From: an uncultured Roseivirga sp.
GTDB lineage: Bacteria > Bacteroidota > Bacteroidia > Cytophagales > Cyclobacteriaceae
DNA length: 64,000 nt
NCBI GenBank assembly: GCA_947493005.1
Contig: CANLOY010000001.1
Location: forward strand, 124,001 to 188,000
Direction of reading: 5' to 3'
The position numbers and the translations under genes were made by a program. Position 1 is the stretch's first letter, and every line of letters begins with the position of its first letter. Below the pieces are notes generated by a model. It had not been told where the DNA came from and did not search any database. It saw nothing but the letters and a program-made list of their open reading frames with translations. This document shows positions 8,477 to 17,317 of the stretch, piece after piece.

Positions 8477-8950
8477 ATGAAAAGATCATCCATGTTCATT
8501 TTTTTCCTTTTGCTATTCTTAAGCAGTCAGCTTTCAATAGCGCAAGGTCAACCCTACTCTAAGAAACACTACAATCTGAAAAAGGGCTTAGCAATTCAAG
8601 GCTATGACCCAGTGGCCTACTTTACAGAAGGCAAGGCTAAAAAGGGAAATGAAAGCATAACTTACAATAACAAGGGAGTAACCTATAGGTTTTCTTCAGA
8701 GGGAAATAAAAAAGCCTTTATCGCTAACCCGATTAAATTCGAACCCCAGTATGGTGGCTACTGTGCCTATGCAATGGCCGATGGTGAAAAAGTTAGAATT
8801 GACCCTGAAACCTTCAAAATTGTTGATGGGAAACTCTACTTATTCTACAATTTCAGATTTACTAACACACTTAAGTCTTGGAATAAAGATGAAAGCAACC
8901 TCTTACCTAAGGCCGACACAAAATGGCGTAAAATAACATCAGACAATTGA
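8477..8950 (+). CDS. Exported YHS domain protein
   Basis: From ATG at 8477 (a TTG two codons earlier is in frame) this is a 157-residue protein with a signal peptide of about 22 residues ending in SIAQ. A YHS-like domain follows: LKKGLAIQGYDPVAYFTEGKAKKG, a FSSEGNKKAFIANPIKFEPQYGGYCAYAMADG core, and a short C-terminal strand region. YHS domains are small, often metal-associated modules; the exported single-domain type (YHS domain-containing protein) is common in marine bacteria with no firm function. It is transcribed divergently from the sigma-54 activator, from a 141-bp intergenic region, which could link their control. Confidence 0.85.
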   Translation: MKRSSMFIFFLLLFLSSQLSIAQGQPYSKKHYNLKKGLAIQGYDPVAYFTEGKAKKGNESITYNNKGVTYRFSSEGNKKAFIANPIKFEPQYGGYCAYAMADGEKVRIDPETFKIVDGKLYLFYNFRFTNTLKSWNKDESNLLPKADTKWRKITSDN

Positions 8951-8991
8951 TTTGAACTCCGTTACGAGACAAAATTTCCGTATATATTACT

Positions 8992-8999
8992 TACATTTG
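8992..8999 (+). promoter_or_regulatory. Candidate -7 box for the DinB/NRDE pair
   Basis: TACATTTG is an exact TANNTTTG match, placing the transcription start near 9006 and a 20-25-nt leader before the ATG at 9029. The -33 region is AT-rich without a clear TTTG. Confidence 0.42.
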
Positions 9000-9028
9000 G
9001 CTCTATCATCCGCAAAAAATAATACTTA

Positions 9029-9544
9029 ATGCAATTAAAGCAGGTTTCGGCTAATATTTTAGACCAGCTAATACAGGTCTCACAGCAGTTAGAAGATCAG
9101 GCTTTCAGAAAGCCTTTGAAAGTGTTATCAAACAATACAATTGGCAAACACATTAGACATATCATTGAGTTCTATGACTTAATGATTCTTGGAATAGGTT
9201 CGGGAGAGGTTAATTATGACAAAAGAACTCACGATCGTGTGATTGAAGAAAACAGGCTAATGGCTATTGAGAAAATGAATTCGCTTAAGCTTGAGATTGA
9301 AAAAATCACTTCTGACAGTGCTCTAAAGCTAAAGGCAAATTATAGCCTTGACAAGGATGAGCCATTTGAAATAGTCACTTCTTATTTCAGAGAACTGCAG
9401 TATAATATTGAACATGCTATTCACCATATGGCTATCATTAAAATTGCCATTATCAGTGAATTTGCATCCGTCAATATACCTGAAGGTTTTGGTATCGCTT
9501 ATTCGACAATCAAATACGAGAGGGATAAAACATGTGCACAGTAA
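9029..9544 (+). CDS. DinB-like four-helix-bundle protein
   Basis: 171 residues, all helical in character, without a signal peptide. Histidines sit at positions typical of the DinB/YfiT metal-binding fold: GKHIRHIIEFYDLM near residue 45 and NIEHAIHHMAIIKIA near residue 135. DinB-superfamily proteins include bacillithiol- or mycothiol-dependent transferases and many damage-inducible proteins without known reactions. The stop codon overlaps the start of the NRDE gene by 13 bp, so the two are co-translated; I cannot infer a shared pathway. The length is slightly above the usual 150-160. Confidence 0.85.
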   Translation: MQLKQVSANILDQLIQVSQQLEDQAFRKPLKVLSNNTIGKHIRHIIEFYDLMILGIGSGEVNYDKRTHDRVIEENRLMAIEKMNSLKLEIEKITSDSALKLKANYSLDKDEPFEIVTSYFRELQYNIEHAIHHMAIIKIAIISEFASVNIPEGFGIAYSTIKYERDKTCAQ

Positions 9545-10251
9545 CCTTTTTACCGAAAGGTAAAAGTGGCTATATTCTTACCTCTAACAGAGACGAAACC
9601 CCAAAAAGGGCAGCCCTGCCCCCAAAACCATACATAGTAGGGGGAAAAGCCATATACTTTCCAAAAGATCCTTTAGCAGGTGGCAGCTGGATAGCTACAG
9701 ACAAAAACCGATTTACAGTTTGTTTACTCAATGGTGGTTTTGAAAAACACAAGCACCAACCACCATACAGATTGAGTCGAGGACAAATGGTACTCCAGTT
9801 TTTTGAGTATTATGAAACTCAGAGATTTATTGACCAATTTGAGTTTTCAGGAATGGAGCCTTTCACTTTAATAGTTGTCGATTCAAATATAGAGGGTATT
9901 CAACTCCATCAATTGGTATGGGATGGCAATACACTTCATATTAAAGACCTTAACCCAGGAACCTCATTTATCTGGTCATCCAGCACTCTTTATCCGGAGA
10001 ATGTAAGAAGAGAAAGAAGTTCATGGTTCTCTCAATGGCTTGAAGAACAGCAGGCTTTTTTCCAGGAAGAAATTATTTCATTCCATAAGTCTGGCGGAAA
10101 GGGAGATGCATGGAATGATTTTATTATGAACCGTAATGAAGTGGTAAAAACTGTAAGTGTCACCTCTATCGAAAAGAGAGATGAAGACTTCAGTATGATT
10201 TACCATGACCTACTAAAAGAAAAAGGCGTCATAGACGCCCCTTCTCTTTAA
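9532..10251 (+). CDS. NRDE family protein (TANGO2 homologue)
   Basis: 239 residues starting MCTVTF, with the family-defining NRDE motif at about residues 19-22 (ILTSNRDETPKR). Removing the initiator Met would expose Cys2, as in N-terminal-nucleophile hydrolases, and the family is predicted to adopt that fold. A DPLAGGSWIATDKNRFTVCLLNGG core follows. Eukaryotic TANGO2 is tied to heme or lipid handling, but bacterial roles are unproven. It overlaps the DinB gene and converges on the aldehyde dehydrogenase gene with a 14-bp gap. Confidence 0.9.
   Translation: MCTVTFLPKGKSGYILTSNRDETPKRAALPPKPYIVGGKAIYFPKDPLAGGSWIATDKNRFTVCLLNGGFEKHKHQPPYRLSRGQMVLQFFEYYETQRFIDQFEFSGMEPFTLIVVDSNIEGIQLHQLVWDGNTLHIKDLNPGTSFIWSSSTLYPENVRRERSSWFSQWLEEQQAFFQEEIISFHKSGGKGDAWNDFIMNRNEVVKTVSVTSIEKRDEDFSMIYHDLLKEKGVIDAPSL
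10225..10246 (+). terminator. Weak terminator-like hairpin at the NRDE 3' end
   Basis: A 6-bp G/C-rich stem GGCGTC/GACGCC (10225-10230 with 10234-10239) with a three-base loop is followed by a pyrimidine tract CCTTCTCTTT. It lies inside the last codons of the NRDE gene. The tail is not a pure T run, so it is only a possible terminator. Confidence 0.35.
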
Positions 10252-10265
10252 TATTTCAACACTTC

Positions 10266-11816
10266 CTACAGGTCGAATTTGATACCCTGGGCCAAAGGCA
10301 ACTCAGTTGTATAATTCAATGTGTTAGTCTGTCTTCTCATATAGGCTTTCCAGGCATCAGAACCAGACTCTCTACCTCCACCGGTTTCTTTTTCACCTCC
10401 AAAGGCTCCGCCAATTTCAGCGCCTGAAGTACCAATATTCACATTAGCAATTCCACAATCAGAACCTGCACCAGATAGGAAGTAATGCGCATCTTGTACA
10501 TTGTTAGTCATAATAGCGGAAGACAAGCCTTGTGCTACTCCGTTTTGGATATCAATCGCACCTTGTACATCTCCTTCATATTTCAACAAGTATAAAATCG
10601 GAGCAAATGTTTCGGCCTGAACGATCTCAAATTCATTTTTAGCTTCAACAATGCATGGCTTCACATAGCAACCACTTTCGTAACCTTCTCCTTCAAGCAC
10701 ACCGCCTTCAACAATCACATTTCCACCTTCAGTTTTCGCTTGCTCTATCGCAGCCAGGTAACTGTTAACTGCATCTTTATCAATAAGCGGCCCTACATGG
10801 TTATTCTCATCCAAAGGATTTCCAATGCGAAGCTGTCCATAAGCATCAACCAGCGCTTGCTTCACTTTATCATAGATAGACTCATGGATAATTAGCCTTC
10901 TGGTAGAAGTACATCTCTGCCCTGCAGTTCCAACGGCTCCAAAAACACTGCCAATTACAGTCATTCTAAGGTCAGCATCGGGAGTAATAATAATTGCGTT
11001 GTTACCACCTAGTTCAAGAATGGATTTCCCCAAACGCTCGGCTACCGCTTTACCAACAATCTTACCCATTCTAATGGATCCCGTAGCAGACACTAATGGC
11101 ACTCGACCATCTGAAGTCATCATTTCACCCACTTTGTAGTCTCCATTGATCATACAGGAGATACCTTCAGGAAGGTTGTTTTCTCTTAAAACTTCGGTTA
11201 TAATGTTTTGGCAAGCCACACCACACAAAGGTGTTTTCTCTGATGGCTTCCAAACACAAACATCTCCGCAGATCCAAGCCAGTGCAGTATTCCAAGACCA
11301 TACAGCTACTGGGAAGTTAAATGCCGAAATAATTCCAACAATCCCCAACGGGTGCCACTGTTCTTGCATATGATGACCAGGACGTTCTGACTTGATTGTA
11401 AGGCCGTGTAACTGACGAGATAGTCCTACAGCAAAATCACAGATATCAATCATTTCCTGAACCTCTCCAAGCCCCTCTTGAAATGACTTACCCATTTCAT
11501 AAGAAACCAGTTTACCCAACTCATTTTTATAGTCTCTAAGCTTTTGGCCAAACTGTCGAACAATTTCACCTCTATTTGGAGCAGGCATATCTCTCCAGCT
11601 TTTAAACACCGACTGAGCTGTTTGAATAACATGCTCATATTCTTCTTTAGTAGTAGAAGTCACTGAACCAATCAACTGCCCATCTACTGGAGAGTAAGAT
11701 GATAGAGATTCACCTGCTCCTAGTGATTGAGCTCCGGTAGAAGTCCCATGATTATTTGCTTGTACCCCAAGTTTTTGAAGTGCATCAGCGATGCCAAAAT
11801 CTTGCTGAATTTCCAT
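10266..11816 (-). CDS. Aldehyde dehydrogenase, ALDH7/antiquitin type
   Basis: A full-length 516-residue NAD(P)-dependent aldehyde dehydrogenase. The general base Glu268 lies in LELGGNNA and the nucleophile Cys302 in GQRCTSTRR. The cofactor region has SAFNFPVAVWSWN. The paired GQRCTSTRR and LELGGNNAII motifs, and an N-terminal extension before the SPVDG segment, are typical of ALDH7 (antiquitin, alpha-aminoadipate semialdehyde/piperideine-6-carboxylate dehydrogenase), an enzyme of lysine catabolism. Substrate specificity is inferred from family resemblance only. It is a single-gene unit preceded by the HtrA terminator. Confidence 0.9.
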   Translation of the reverse strand: MEIQQDFGIADALQKLGVQANNHGTSTGAQSLGAGESLSSYSPVDGQLIGSVTSTTKEEYEHVIQTAQSVFKSWRDMPAPNRGEIVRQFGQKLRDYKNELGKLVSYEMGKSFQEGLGEVQEMIDICDFAVGLSRQLHGLTIKSERPGHHMQEQWHPLGIVGIISAFNFPVAVWSWNTALAWICGDVCVWKPSEKTPLCGVACQNIITEVLRENNLPEGISCMINGDYKVGEMMTSDGRVPLVSATGSIRMGKIVGKAVAERLGKSILELGGNNAIIITPDADLRMTVIGSVFGAVGTAGQRCTSTRRLIIHESIYDKVKQALVDAYGQLRIGNPLDENNHVGPLIDKDAVNSYLAAIEQAKTEGGNVIVEGGVLEGEGYESGCYVKPCIVEAKNEFEIVQAETFAPILYLLKYEGDVQGAIDIQNGVAQGLSSAIMTNNVQDAHYFLSGAGSDCGIANVNIGTSGAEIGGAFGGEKETGGGRESGSDAWKAYMRRQTNTLNYTTELPLAQGIKFDL

Positions 11817-11911
11817 TTCCTATATAGTATTTAAATTTTGCCCCATAGTTACGGCTATTTTATATGTTGTGCAAAGACCAGAATCAGATTTAGCTTGAGA
11901 ATACAGCGCAT

Positions 11912-11937
11912 AAAAAAACCTCAACGTATTGAGGTTT
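11912..11937 (-). terminator. Intrinsic terminator of the HtrA gene
   Basis: A 9-bp stem (11929-11937 with 11916-11924) around a four-base loop is followed on the minus strand by a T run (complement of the seven A at 11912-11918). It lies 28 bp beyond the HtrA stop codon and separates that gene from the aldehyde dehydrogenase gene. Confidence 0.85.
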
Positions 11938-11965
11938 AAATAAATCTGTTTTAACAAATACTGAA

Positions 11966-13411
11966 TTACCAGTCTATCTTGAAATACTCTTTTTCGCCAT
12001 CCGGGTATTTTCCCATCACATAAAAGTCTCTTTTTTTAGTATCCATTAGGCTCTGAAAATTCTTTAAGCTGGTAATATCCTGATCACCTACTTTGGTAAT
12101 CACAAAACCTTCTTTGATACCAGCCTCTTTCCAGGCACCCTCTCCTATTTCAACTACCTGGACACCACCATCAATTCTCAGGCGATTCTCAATGTTTTCT
12201 GTGATATCGGCAAAAATTGCTCCTTCAATTTTATAAGTAAACCTTATCTCTTCAGGGCTTCTCGCTACAAATGTTTCTTTTTCCCTCAAAATCAACGAAG
12301 CCTCTTTTATATCTCCATCTCTTTTGAACTTCACCAGCACTTTATCCCCGGGCCTTTTTCTAGCTACAAATTCCTGTAGTTCACTTGTCGTTCTAACAAG
12401 TCTTTCATCAATACCAACGATTACATCATCTCCTCTCATCCCTGCCTCCTCAGCCGCTCCGCCAGCAGTCACTTCTCGAACCAACACGCCAGATAATTCA
12501 TCCGTAAATCTTCCATCGGCATCCACAATTTGCACTCCTAAAAGCCCTCTTCGTACTTCACCAAATTCTAAAAGGTCGTCCATCACTTTCTTTACCAGAA
12601 CCGATGGCACTGCAAAAGAGTAACCATTAAATGTTCCTGTATTAGTGGCAATAGCTGTATTGATACCAATCAGATTCCCGTCAAGGTTTACAAGTGCACC
12701 TCCGCTGTTACCTCTGTTCACAACAGCATCTGTCTGAATAAAAGACTCAATGCCATACTGATTCCGGACACCGCTGATTAAATTAATATTTCTAGCCTTC
12801 GCACTAACAATACCCGCTGTCACCGTATTGTTCAAATCGAACGGATTACCAACAGCCAAAACCCACTCGCCAATCTCCACCTGATCAGAATCTCCAAATT
12901 CAACAAAATCCAGAGCCCTGGCCTTTACCTTAATAAGTGCCAGGTCAGTATCAGGATCTACTCCTATCAATTCAGCAGGCAACCTTCTATTATCATCGAG
13001 CCTAACTTCTAACTCATCAGCATCTTCAACCACATGATAATTGGTAGCTATATAGCCATCATTAGAAATAATAACACCAGAGCCTGTAGACTGCCTCACT
13101 CGACTTCTTCGCCCTAGTAATCTAGACCATGCTCCCGATCTACCCGAAGGTGAGTTTGTATTGGTTATATGCACAACAGCCGGTACTGCTGCCCTTGATG
13201 CTTTTATAAAATTAATTCCTTCAGGAACAATGTACTTTCTGGGGCTCTCATCAATTTCATTGAGCGATGTGGTCAATGTTGTACTCTGTCCAAAAACATC
13301 AGATGAATCATCATTGTTTCTCTCCAGAAAACTCACCCCAACCAGAACAATCAGACCTCCTAATAGAGAGGAAGCCAACAACCCGAGAAAAAACTGTCTT
13401 TTTGTAATCAT
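11966..13411 (-). CDS. htrA: Do/HtrA family periplasmic serine protease
   Basis: 481 residues with an N-terminal membrane anchor or signal (about 8-28). A trypsin-like domain has the complete triad His126 (ATNYHVV), Asp156 (DPDTDLALIKV) and Ser236 (NRGNSGGAL). A PDZ domain follows (about 285-380: GLLGVQIVDADG, GGAAEEAGMRGDDVIVGIDERLV), and a shorter C-terminal PDZ-like segment with GFVITKVGDQDI. DegP-type proteases degrade or hold misfolded envelope proteins. It lies head-to-tail with the Hsp20 gene, both on the minus strand but with separate terminators, which suggests stress-related neighbours rather than one operon. Confidence 0.93.
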   Translation of the reverse strand: MITKRQFFLGLLASSLLGGLIVLVGVSFLERNNDDSSDVFGQSTTLTTSLNEIDESPRKYIVPEGINFIKASRAAVPAVVHITNTNSPSGRSGAWSRLLGRRSRVRQSTGSGVIISNDGYIATNYHVVEDADELEVRLDDNRRLPAELIGVDPDTDLALIKVKARALDFVEFGDSDQVEIGEWVLAVGNPFDLNNTVTAGIVSAKARNINLISGVRNQYGIESFIQTDAVVNRGNSGGALVNLDGNLIGINTAIATNTGTFNGYSFAVPSVLVKKVMDDLLEFGEVRRGLLGVQIVDADGRFTDELSGVLVREVTAGGAAEEAGMRGDDVIVGIDERLVRTTSELQEFVARKRPGDKVLVKFKRDGDIKEASLILREKETFVARSPEEIRFTYKIEGAIFADITENIENRLRIDGGVQVVEIGEGAWKEAGIKEGFVITKVGDQDITSLKNFQSLMDTKKRDFYVMGKYPDGEKEYFKIDW

Positions 13412-13506
13412 AACACAATCCTTTGCTACTGCAATTTGTAACGCGCGTTTGAGGTAAGGTGTTCGAATTTATCTAAAATCAGGCTGGATTTAACTGGATT
13501 TAACAA

Positions 13507-13536
13507 AAAAATAGGGCTATCATTTCTGATAGCCCC
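13507..13536 (-). terminator. Intrinsic terminator of the Hsp20 gene
   Basis: A perfect 9-bp stem (13527-13535 with 13514-13522) has a four-base loop, followed on the minus strand by TA and seven T. It lies 25 bp after the Hsp20 stop codon. Confidence 0.9.
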
Positions 13537-13560
13537 TTAATCAACCTCAACAACACTAAC

Positions 13561-13986
13561 CTACTTCACGGTTATTTTCGATACAAGCCTCTTATTCTCA
13601 TCCTTAGGAATTATGACATTCAAAATTCCATTTTCGTAAGAAGCTTCAATTTTTCCTTCTTCTATACTATCTGGTAATTGAAAAGACTTTTTAAAAGTTC
13701 CATATTGAGTCTGAACAGCATAAAAGTTTTTCTCTTTGTCTTTCTTTTCAAATTTTCTCTCCCCGCTAATCGACAATAGTCCATCTTTTAAGCCTACATT
13801 GATGTCCTTCTTCTTGAACCCCGGAACAGCCAACTGTATTTCAAATGCCTTGTCATTCTCCGCTACGTCAACTTTGGGATTAAATGTAGTATTATCATTT
13901 TCAAAATGATTATTGAAGAAACGATCAACAAACTTGTCTATTGTTACCGGAGCAAACCAGTCTGAGTTTTTTCTTACTATATCCAT
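13561..13986 (-). CDS. Hsp20/alpha-crystallin small heat-shock protein
   Basis: 141 residues. The alpha-crystallin domain spans about 36-135 (KVDVAENDKAFEIQLAVPGFKKKDINVGLKDGLLSISGER and SFQLPDSIEEGKIEASYENGILNVIIPKDE), including the conserved A-x-x-x-n-GvL motif as ASYENGILNV. The short C-terminal tail ends LVSKITVK; the usual I/V-x-I/V anchor is present as ITV. These ATP-independent holdases keep unfolding proteins soluble in the cytoplasm. It forms a single-gene unit with its own terminator, next to HtrA. The upstream 200 bp did not show a clear CIRCE-type inverted repeat. Confidence 0.95.
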   Translation of the reverse strand: MDIVRKNSDWFAPVTIDKFVDRFFNNHFENDNTTFNPKVDVAENDKAFEIQLAVPGFKKKDINVGLKDGLLSISGERKFEKKDKEKNFYAVQTQYGTFKKSFQLPDSIEEGKIEASYENGILNVIIPKDENKRLVSKITVK

Positions 13987-14188
13987 ATTAATATTCTTTT
14001 GTTTTCAATTCTTTCCTCCCTATTATTCAAAACCGTACCATCAGGCCAATCCATTATTTTCCATGTCATTATGACTTGTTTTTTGACTGAAATCGCAATT
14101 TTAATGTCAAATTGACATTATTCTCTATGTAAGAATGGATATGAGATGATGTGCCTATTAATTATTTTAGCTGGAATCAAACCCACCT

Positions 14189-15454
14189 ATGTCTTCTAAA
14201 AGAAAACATTTACTAAAAGCTCTCGGACCAGGGATTTTGTTTGCCAGCACATGTATTGGCGTTTCCCATCTTGTTCAATCTACCAGAGCCGGAGCCGATT
14301 ATGGTTTTAGCCTGGTAATTTTCATTGCCCTGGCGCTGCTATTCAAATATCCGTTTTTCGAATTCGGATCCAGATATGCCGCTGCAACTCGTACAAGCTT
14401 ATTACAAGGCTATTTAAAAGAAGGCAAATGGGTATTATGGGTTTACTTCCTGCTAAGCCTGGCTTCTATGTTTACAGTAACCGCTGCAGTTACGTTTGTG
14501 ACCGCAGGAATGCTGAACAACCTCATGGGTTGGAACATTGACCCGGTGTACCTATCTGGTGGAATACTGATTGTTTGCACTTTGATTCTTGCACTGGGCA
14601 AATACAGCATCCTGGATAGTCTACTCAAAGTGATTGGAGCTGTACTGCTTGTCTCAACACTAACTGCCTTTTTTGGAGTGTTATTCAAAGGAAGGATAGC
14701 ACCCGTTGAAAATTTCATTCCGAAGGAATTAATGGAGCGGAATGGAATTATCTTTTTAATTGCACTAATGGGCTGGATGCCAACAGCTGTAGATCTTTCC
14801 ACATGGAATAGTCTTTGGGCTATTGAGCGAATGAATCAGACAGGGTATCGGGCAAAACTCAAGGAAATACTGTTTGATTTCAACTTTGGCTATATAGTTA
14901 CTGCCGTGTTAGCCATTTGCTTTCTTACACTAGGTGCCTATGTTATGTATGGGTCAGGTACTGAGCTCTCGAACAACAGCACAGTATTTTCTGACCAAGT
15001 TGTACAACTATACACCAATGCATTGGGTCAATGGGCATACCCTATAATTGCCATAGCCGCTTTTTCAACCATGTTCAGTACCACAATTACTGTGGTTGAC
15101 GGCTTTGGAAGAGCGATGGGAGAAACTGTTCGATTGCTATTCTTCAAGAATGCTGGAATCAAAACACTATACACAGCAATGATGGTAATTGTTGCAGTTG
15201 TTTCATTCTTCTTTATAGTACTACTCTCTTCCAACCTGAAAGATTTGGTTGACCTGGCTACAACGCTCTCATTTGTAATTGCTCCAGTGATTGCCTTTAT
15301 CAATTATAAGGTGATTATGTCTGACCAAATTGAAGCGGCATATAAACCAAAACCATGGCTCAAAAATCTATCGATTCTAGGCTTGATATTCCTCACCGTA
15401 TTTGCCCTAATCTATATCGGTGTGTACTTCAATTTGCTTGATTTAAATTTTTAA
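14189..15454 (+). CDS. Nramp-like transporter lacking canonical metal motifs
   Basis: 421 residues with about 11 membrane segments, beginning LLKALGPGILFASTCIGVSHLVQSTRAGADYGFSL. The position and the GPG and RAGADYG flanks match the first membrane helix of Nramp/MntH proteins, but the metal-binding DPGN is replaced by GVSH. The sixth-helix MPH motif is also absent (ALMGWMPTAVDLSTW). Canonical Nramps co-transport manganese or iron with protons using those residues, so this protein may carry a different ion or solute. It stands alone after a 200-bp gap. The fold assignment is firm; the substrate is not. Confidence 0.78.
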   Translation: MSSKRKHLLKALGPGILFASTCIGVSHLVQSTRAGADYGFSLVIFIALALLFKYPFFEFGSRYAAATRTSLLQGYLKEGKWVLWVYFLLSLASMFTVTAAVTFVTAGMLNNLMGWNIDPVYLSGGILIVCTLILALGKYSILDSLLKVIGAVLLVSTLTAFFGVLFKGRIAPVENFIPKELMERNGIIFLIALMGWMPTAVDLSTWNSLWAIERMNQTGYRAKLKEILFDFNFGYIVTAVLAICFLTLGAYVMYGSGTELSNNSTVFSDQVVQLYTNALGQWAYPIIAIAAFSTMFSTTITVVDGFGRAMGETVRLLFFKNAGIKTLYTAMMVIVAVVSFFFIVLLSSNLKDLVDLATTLSFVIAPVIAFINYKVIMSDQIEAAYKPKPWLKNLSILGLIFLTVFALIYIGVYFNLLDLNF

Positions 15455-15543
15455 AATAAATGTAAAAAAGGGTTTGGTTTATTTTCAACCAAGCACTAAT
15501 ATTGCACTCCCATTCGCTGATCGAGTGAATGAAATGGAAAATT

Positions 15544-15616
15544 CCTCCTTAGCTCAGTTGGTTAGAGCATCTGACTGTTAATCAGAGGGTCCTTGGTTCG
15601 AGCCCAAGAGGAGGAG
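15544..15616 (+). tRNA. tRNA-Asn (anticodon GTT)
   Basis: A 73-nt cloverleaf. A 7-bp acceptor stem pairs 15544-15550 with 15609-15615. The anticodon stem pairs 15570-15574 with 15582-15586 around CTGTTAA, with anticodon GTT at 15577-15579. The T arm pairs 15592-15596 with 15604-15608 around TTCGAGC. The discriminator base is G and the CCA end is not encoded. Confidence 0.97.
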
Positions 15617-15626
15617 CTTAAAAATC

Positions 15627-15663
15627 AGCCACTTACGAGTAAAATCGATAAGTGGCTTTTTTA
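15627..15663 (+). terminator. Intrinsic terminator after tRNA-Asn
   Basis: A 9-bp stem (15627-15635 with 15649-15657) closes a 13-nt loop and is followed by six T. It sits 11 bp past the tRNA 3' end. Confidence 0.88.
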
Positions 15664-15724
15664 TACATTATTAAAAGAAAGTAAGGAGGAGGAAAACATC
15701 CTCTCGAAGTAATTTTAGACTCGC

Positions 15725-15783
15725 TAAAAAAAGAGTAGGAATTACAAGAATGAACAAACAATTACTCGTTCTTGTAATTCCTA
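15725..15783 (-). terminator. Long intrinsic terminator of the sigma/anti-sigma operon
   Basis: An 18-bp stem with a single G-T wobble pairs 15736-15753 with 15766-15783 around a 12-nt loop. On the minus strand it is followed by CTC and seven T (complement of 15726-15732). It lies 16 bp after the stop of the 15800 gene. The stem is unusually long for a simple terminator. Confidence 0.85.
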
Positions 15784-15799
15784 CACTAAGAGAGTTATT

Positions 15800-17317
15800 C
15801 TAAAATTTGAATTGTGCTCCAATTTGAAAAGAAGCCCTAGGCCAGAAGCTGTAGGTAGTATAAGGATCATTAACGTTAAGCATGAAATGCATCCTCACAT
15901 TACCAGTAGCTTTGAATAGGGTGCCCAAACCCAAATTGGTTGCAAAAGTACCTTTACCATATTTTTGAGCGGTAAAATTAGAATACCCGGTTCTGAGGTT
16001 AAGACCAGCCTGCATCAACCCATACCAACGGTACTTTCCAAACAACAAATTGTAGTTCAATTGAATCCCAGAATTATCTAGATACATTGGATCTTTCTTT
16101 TGCGAATACCCTCTCACGGGTAACCTAAACCCTAGTTGAACAAATGATTTTGATGTTAGATATTTACCCGCTCCAAACCCCACATTTCCAGCATGTCCAA
16201 AAAATTGATCTAACCCTGCATAAGTATAAGCATACCAATTCCATTCCTCTTTATTTCTAGAGCTTAAGCCCCTTCTCAAATCATTTGCTCCCCTCTGGGA
16301 AAACCCCCTTCTCTGCCATTTTTCAAAGTTCCCTAAAGAAACCTGAGCACCTAAAGAGATTTTCGAAACGGTGGATTGACCTTCTCCAAAAAAACGAAAA
16401 TTAGTGTGTGAGAATCTCGTGAAAAATCTGAATTTTTCAGAAGTATGATAATATGCACCTACCCCAAAAGAAGGGCCCAATACGTCCTTGACAACTAGCA
16501 GCCCCAATTCAGGCCCAAACTTTAACCTGCCATCACCAAAAAGGTAACTAAAACTTGAGTAAAAATAATTTCCTCCAAAGTCTGCCTGAAAGACTATTTT
16601 TCTAGACAGGTTAAAGCCAAACCCTGCATAGAAAGTGTTTCTTAACACTCCTCTACTATTTTCTGGGGTGTTTTTAGCGGAGGTTACACCCGCAGTAACG
16701 AAAAACTTCCATGGGTCAATCAAAGTTCGCTTACGCTGGTTGATAGTGTCAGCTTTAAACACCTCCGGGAATTTGACTCCTATTGGATCTATTTTAAGAC
16801 TCTTCAAATATTCGTGCCTATTCTGATGATACATTGGCATACCTAACCTAGATATGTAACTCTGTTGGAAATCCGCATTGATTGGCTCAATACATTCGTT
16901 TAACAACGGCTCTTTTTCACCATTAAAAGGCTTAACCAACTCTTTTACAGACTGATCGGTCTTGCTAAATGAAGTAGTTAACTTTCGGCTCAAATCATGT
17001 CTGTTTTCTTCTGCTAAAACAACATTAGTGGAATCGGTTTTTACCCCCACATTCTCCGGGCCCTTCTTCAAGGATGAAGTTATCTCTTTATCAGAAGGGT
17101 CATAAGTTCTAAAATGGAAACTGTCTGAGATACCGACATACACAGCTAGCAAAACAAACACTGCTGCAGTGGCAAGCCTAAATAAAAAGTATTTTTTCCT
17201 TTTTCTATTCGCTCCAGATTGAGCCTCAAGAGCCTGTTGCATTTTAGCCCAAGCCTTAGGATCGTAGGTGGATTTATGCCCTTTGACTCTTTCTATATAG
17301 TTATCTTGACTACTCAT
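15800..17317 (-). CDS. Predicted dual-membrane-spanning anti-sigma factor with C-terminal beta-barrel
   Basis: 505 residues. Residues 1-42 are cytoplasmic and basic with a DPKAWAKMQQAL helix, a motif seen in many Bacteroidota anti-sigma factors. One membrane helix spans about 44-63. A polar, low-complexity periplasmic linker runs to about 205. The rest is a series of amphipathic aromatic strands (FYAGFGFNLSRKIVFQADFGGNYF, GPSFGVGAYYHTSEKFRFFTRFSHTNF) ending in a terminal Phe (QIGAQFKF), the outer-membrane beta-signal. The start overlaps the ECF sigma gene by 8 bp. This layout matches the dual membrane-spanning anti-sigma (Dma) type described in Bacteroides, which should connect outer membrane state directly to the sigma factor. 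The role here is inferred from architecture. Confidence 0.75.
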   Translation of the reverse strand: MSSQDNYIERVKGHKSTYDPKAWAKMQQALEAQSGANRKRKKYFLFRLATAAVFVLLAVYVGISDSFHFRTYDPSDKEITSSLKKGPENVGVKTDSTNVVLAEENRHDLSRKLTTSFSKTDQSVKELVKPFNGEKEPLLNECIEPINADFQQSYISRLGMPMYHQNRHEYLKSLKIDPIGVKFPEVFKADTINQRKRTLIDPWKFFVTAGVTSAKNTPENSRGVLRNTFYAGFGFNLSRKIVFQADFGGNYFYSSFSYLFGDGRLKFGPELGLLVVKDVLGPSFGVGAYYHTSEKFRFFTRFSHTNFRFFGEGQSTVSKISLGAQVSLGNFEKWQRRGFSQRGANDLRRGLSSRNKEEWNWYAYTYAGLDQFFGHAGNVGFGAGKYLTSKSFVQLGFRLPVRGYSQKKDPMYLDNSGIQLNYNLLFGKYRWYGLMQAGLNLRTGYSNFTAQKYGKGTFATNLGLGTLFKATGNVRMHFMLNVNDPYTTYSFWPRASFQIGAQFKF

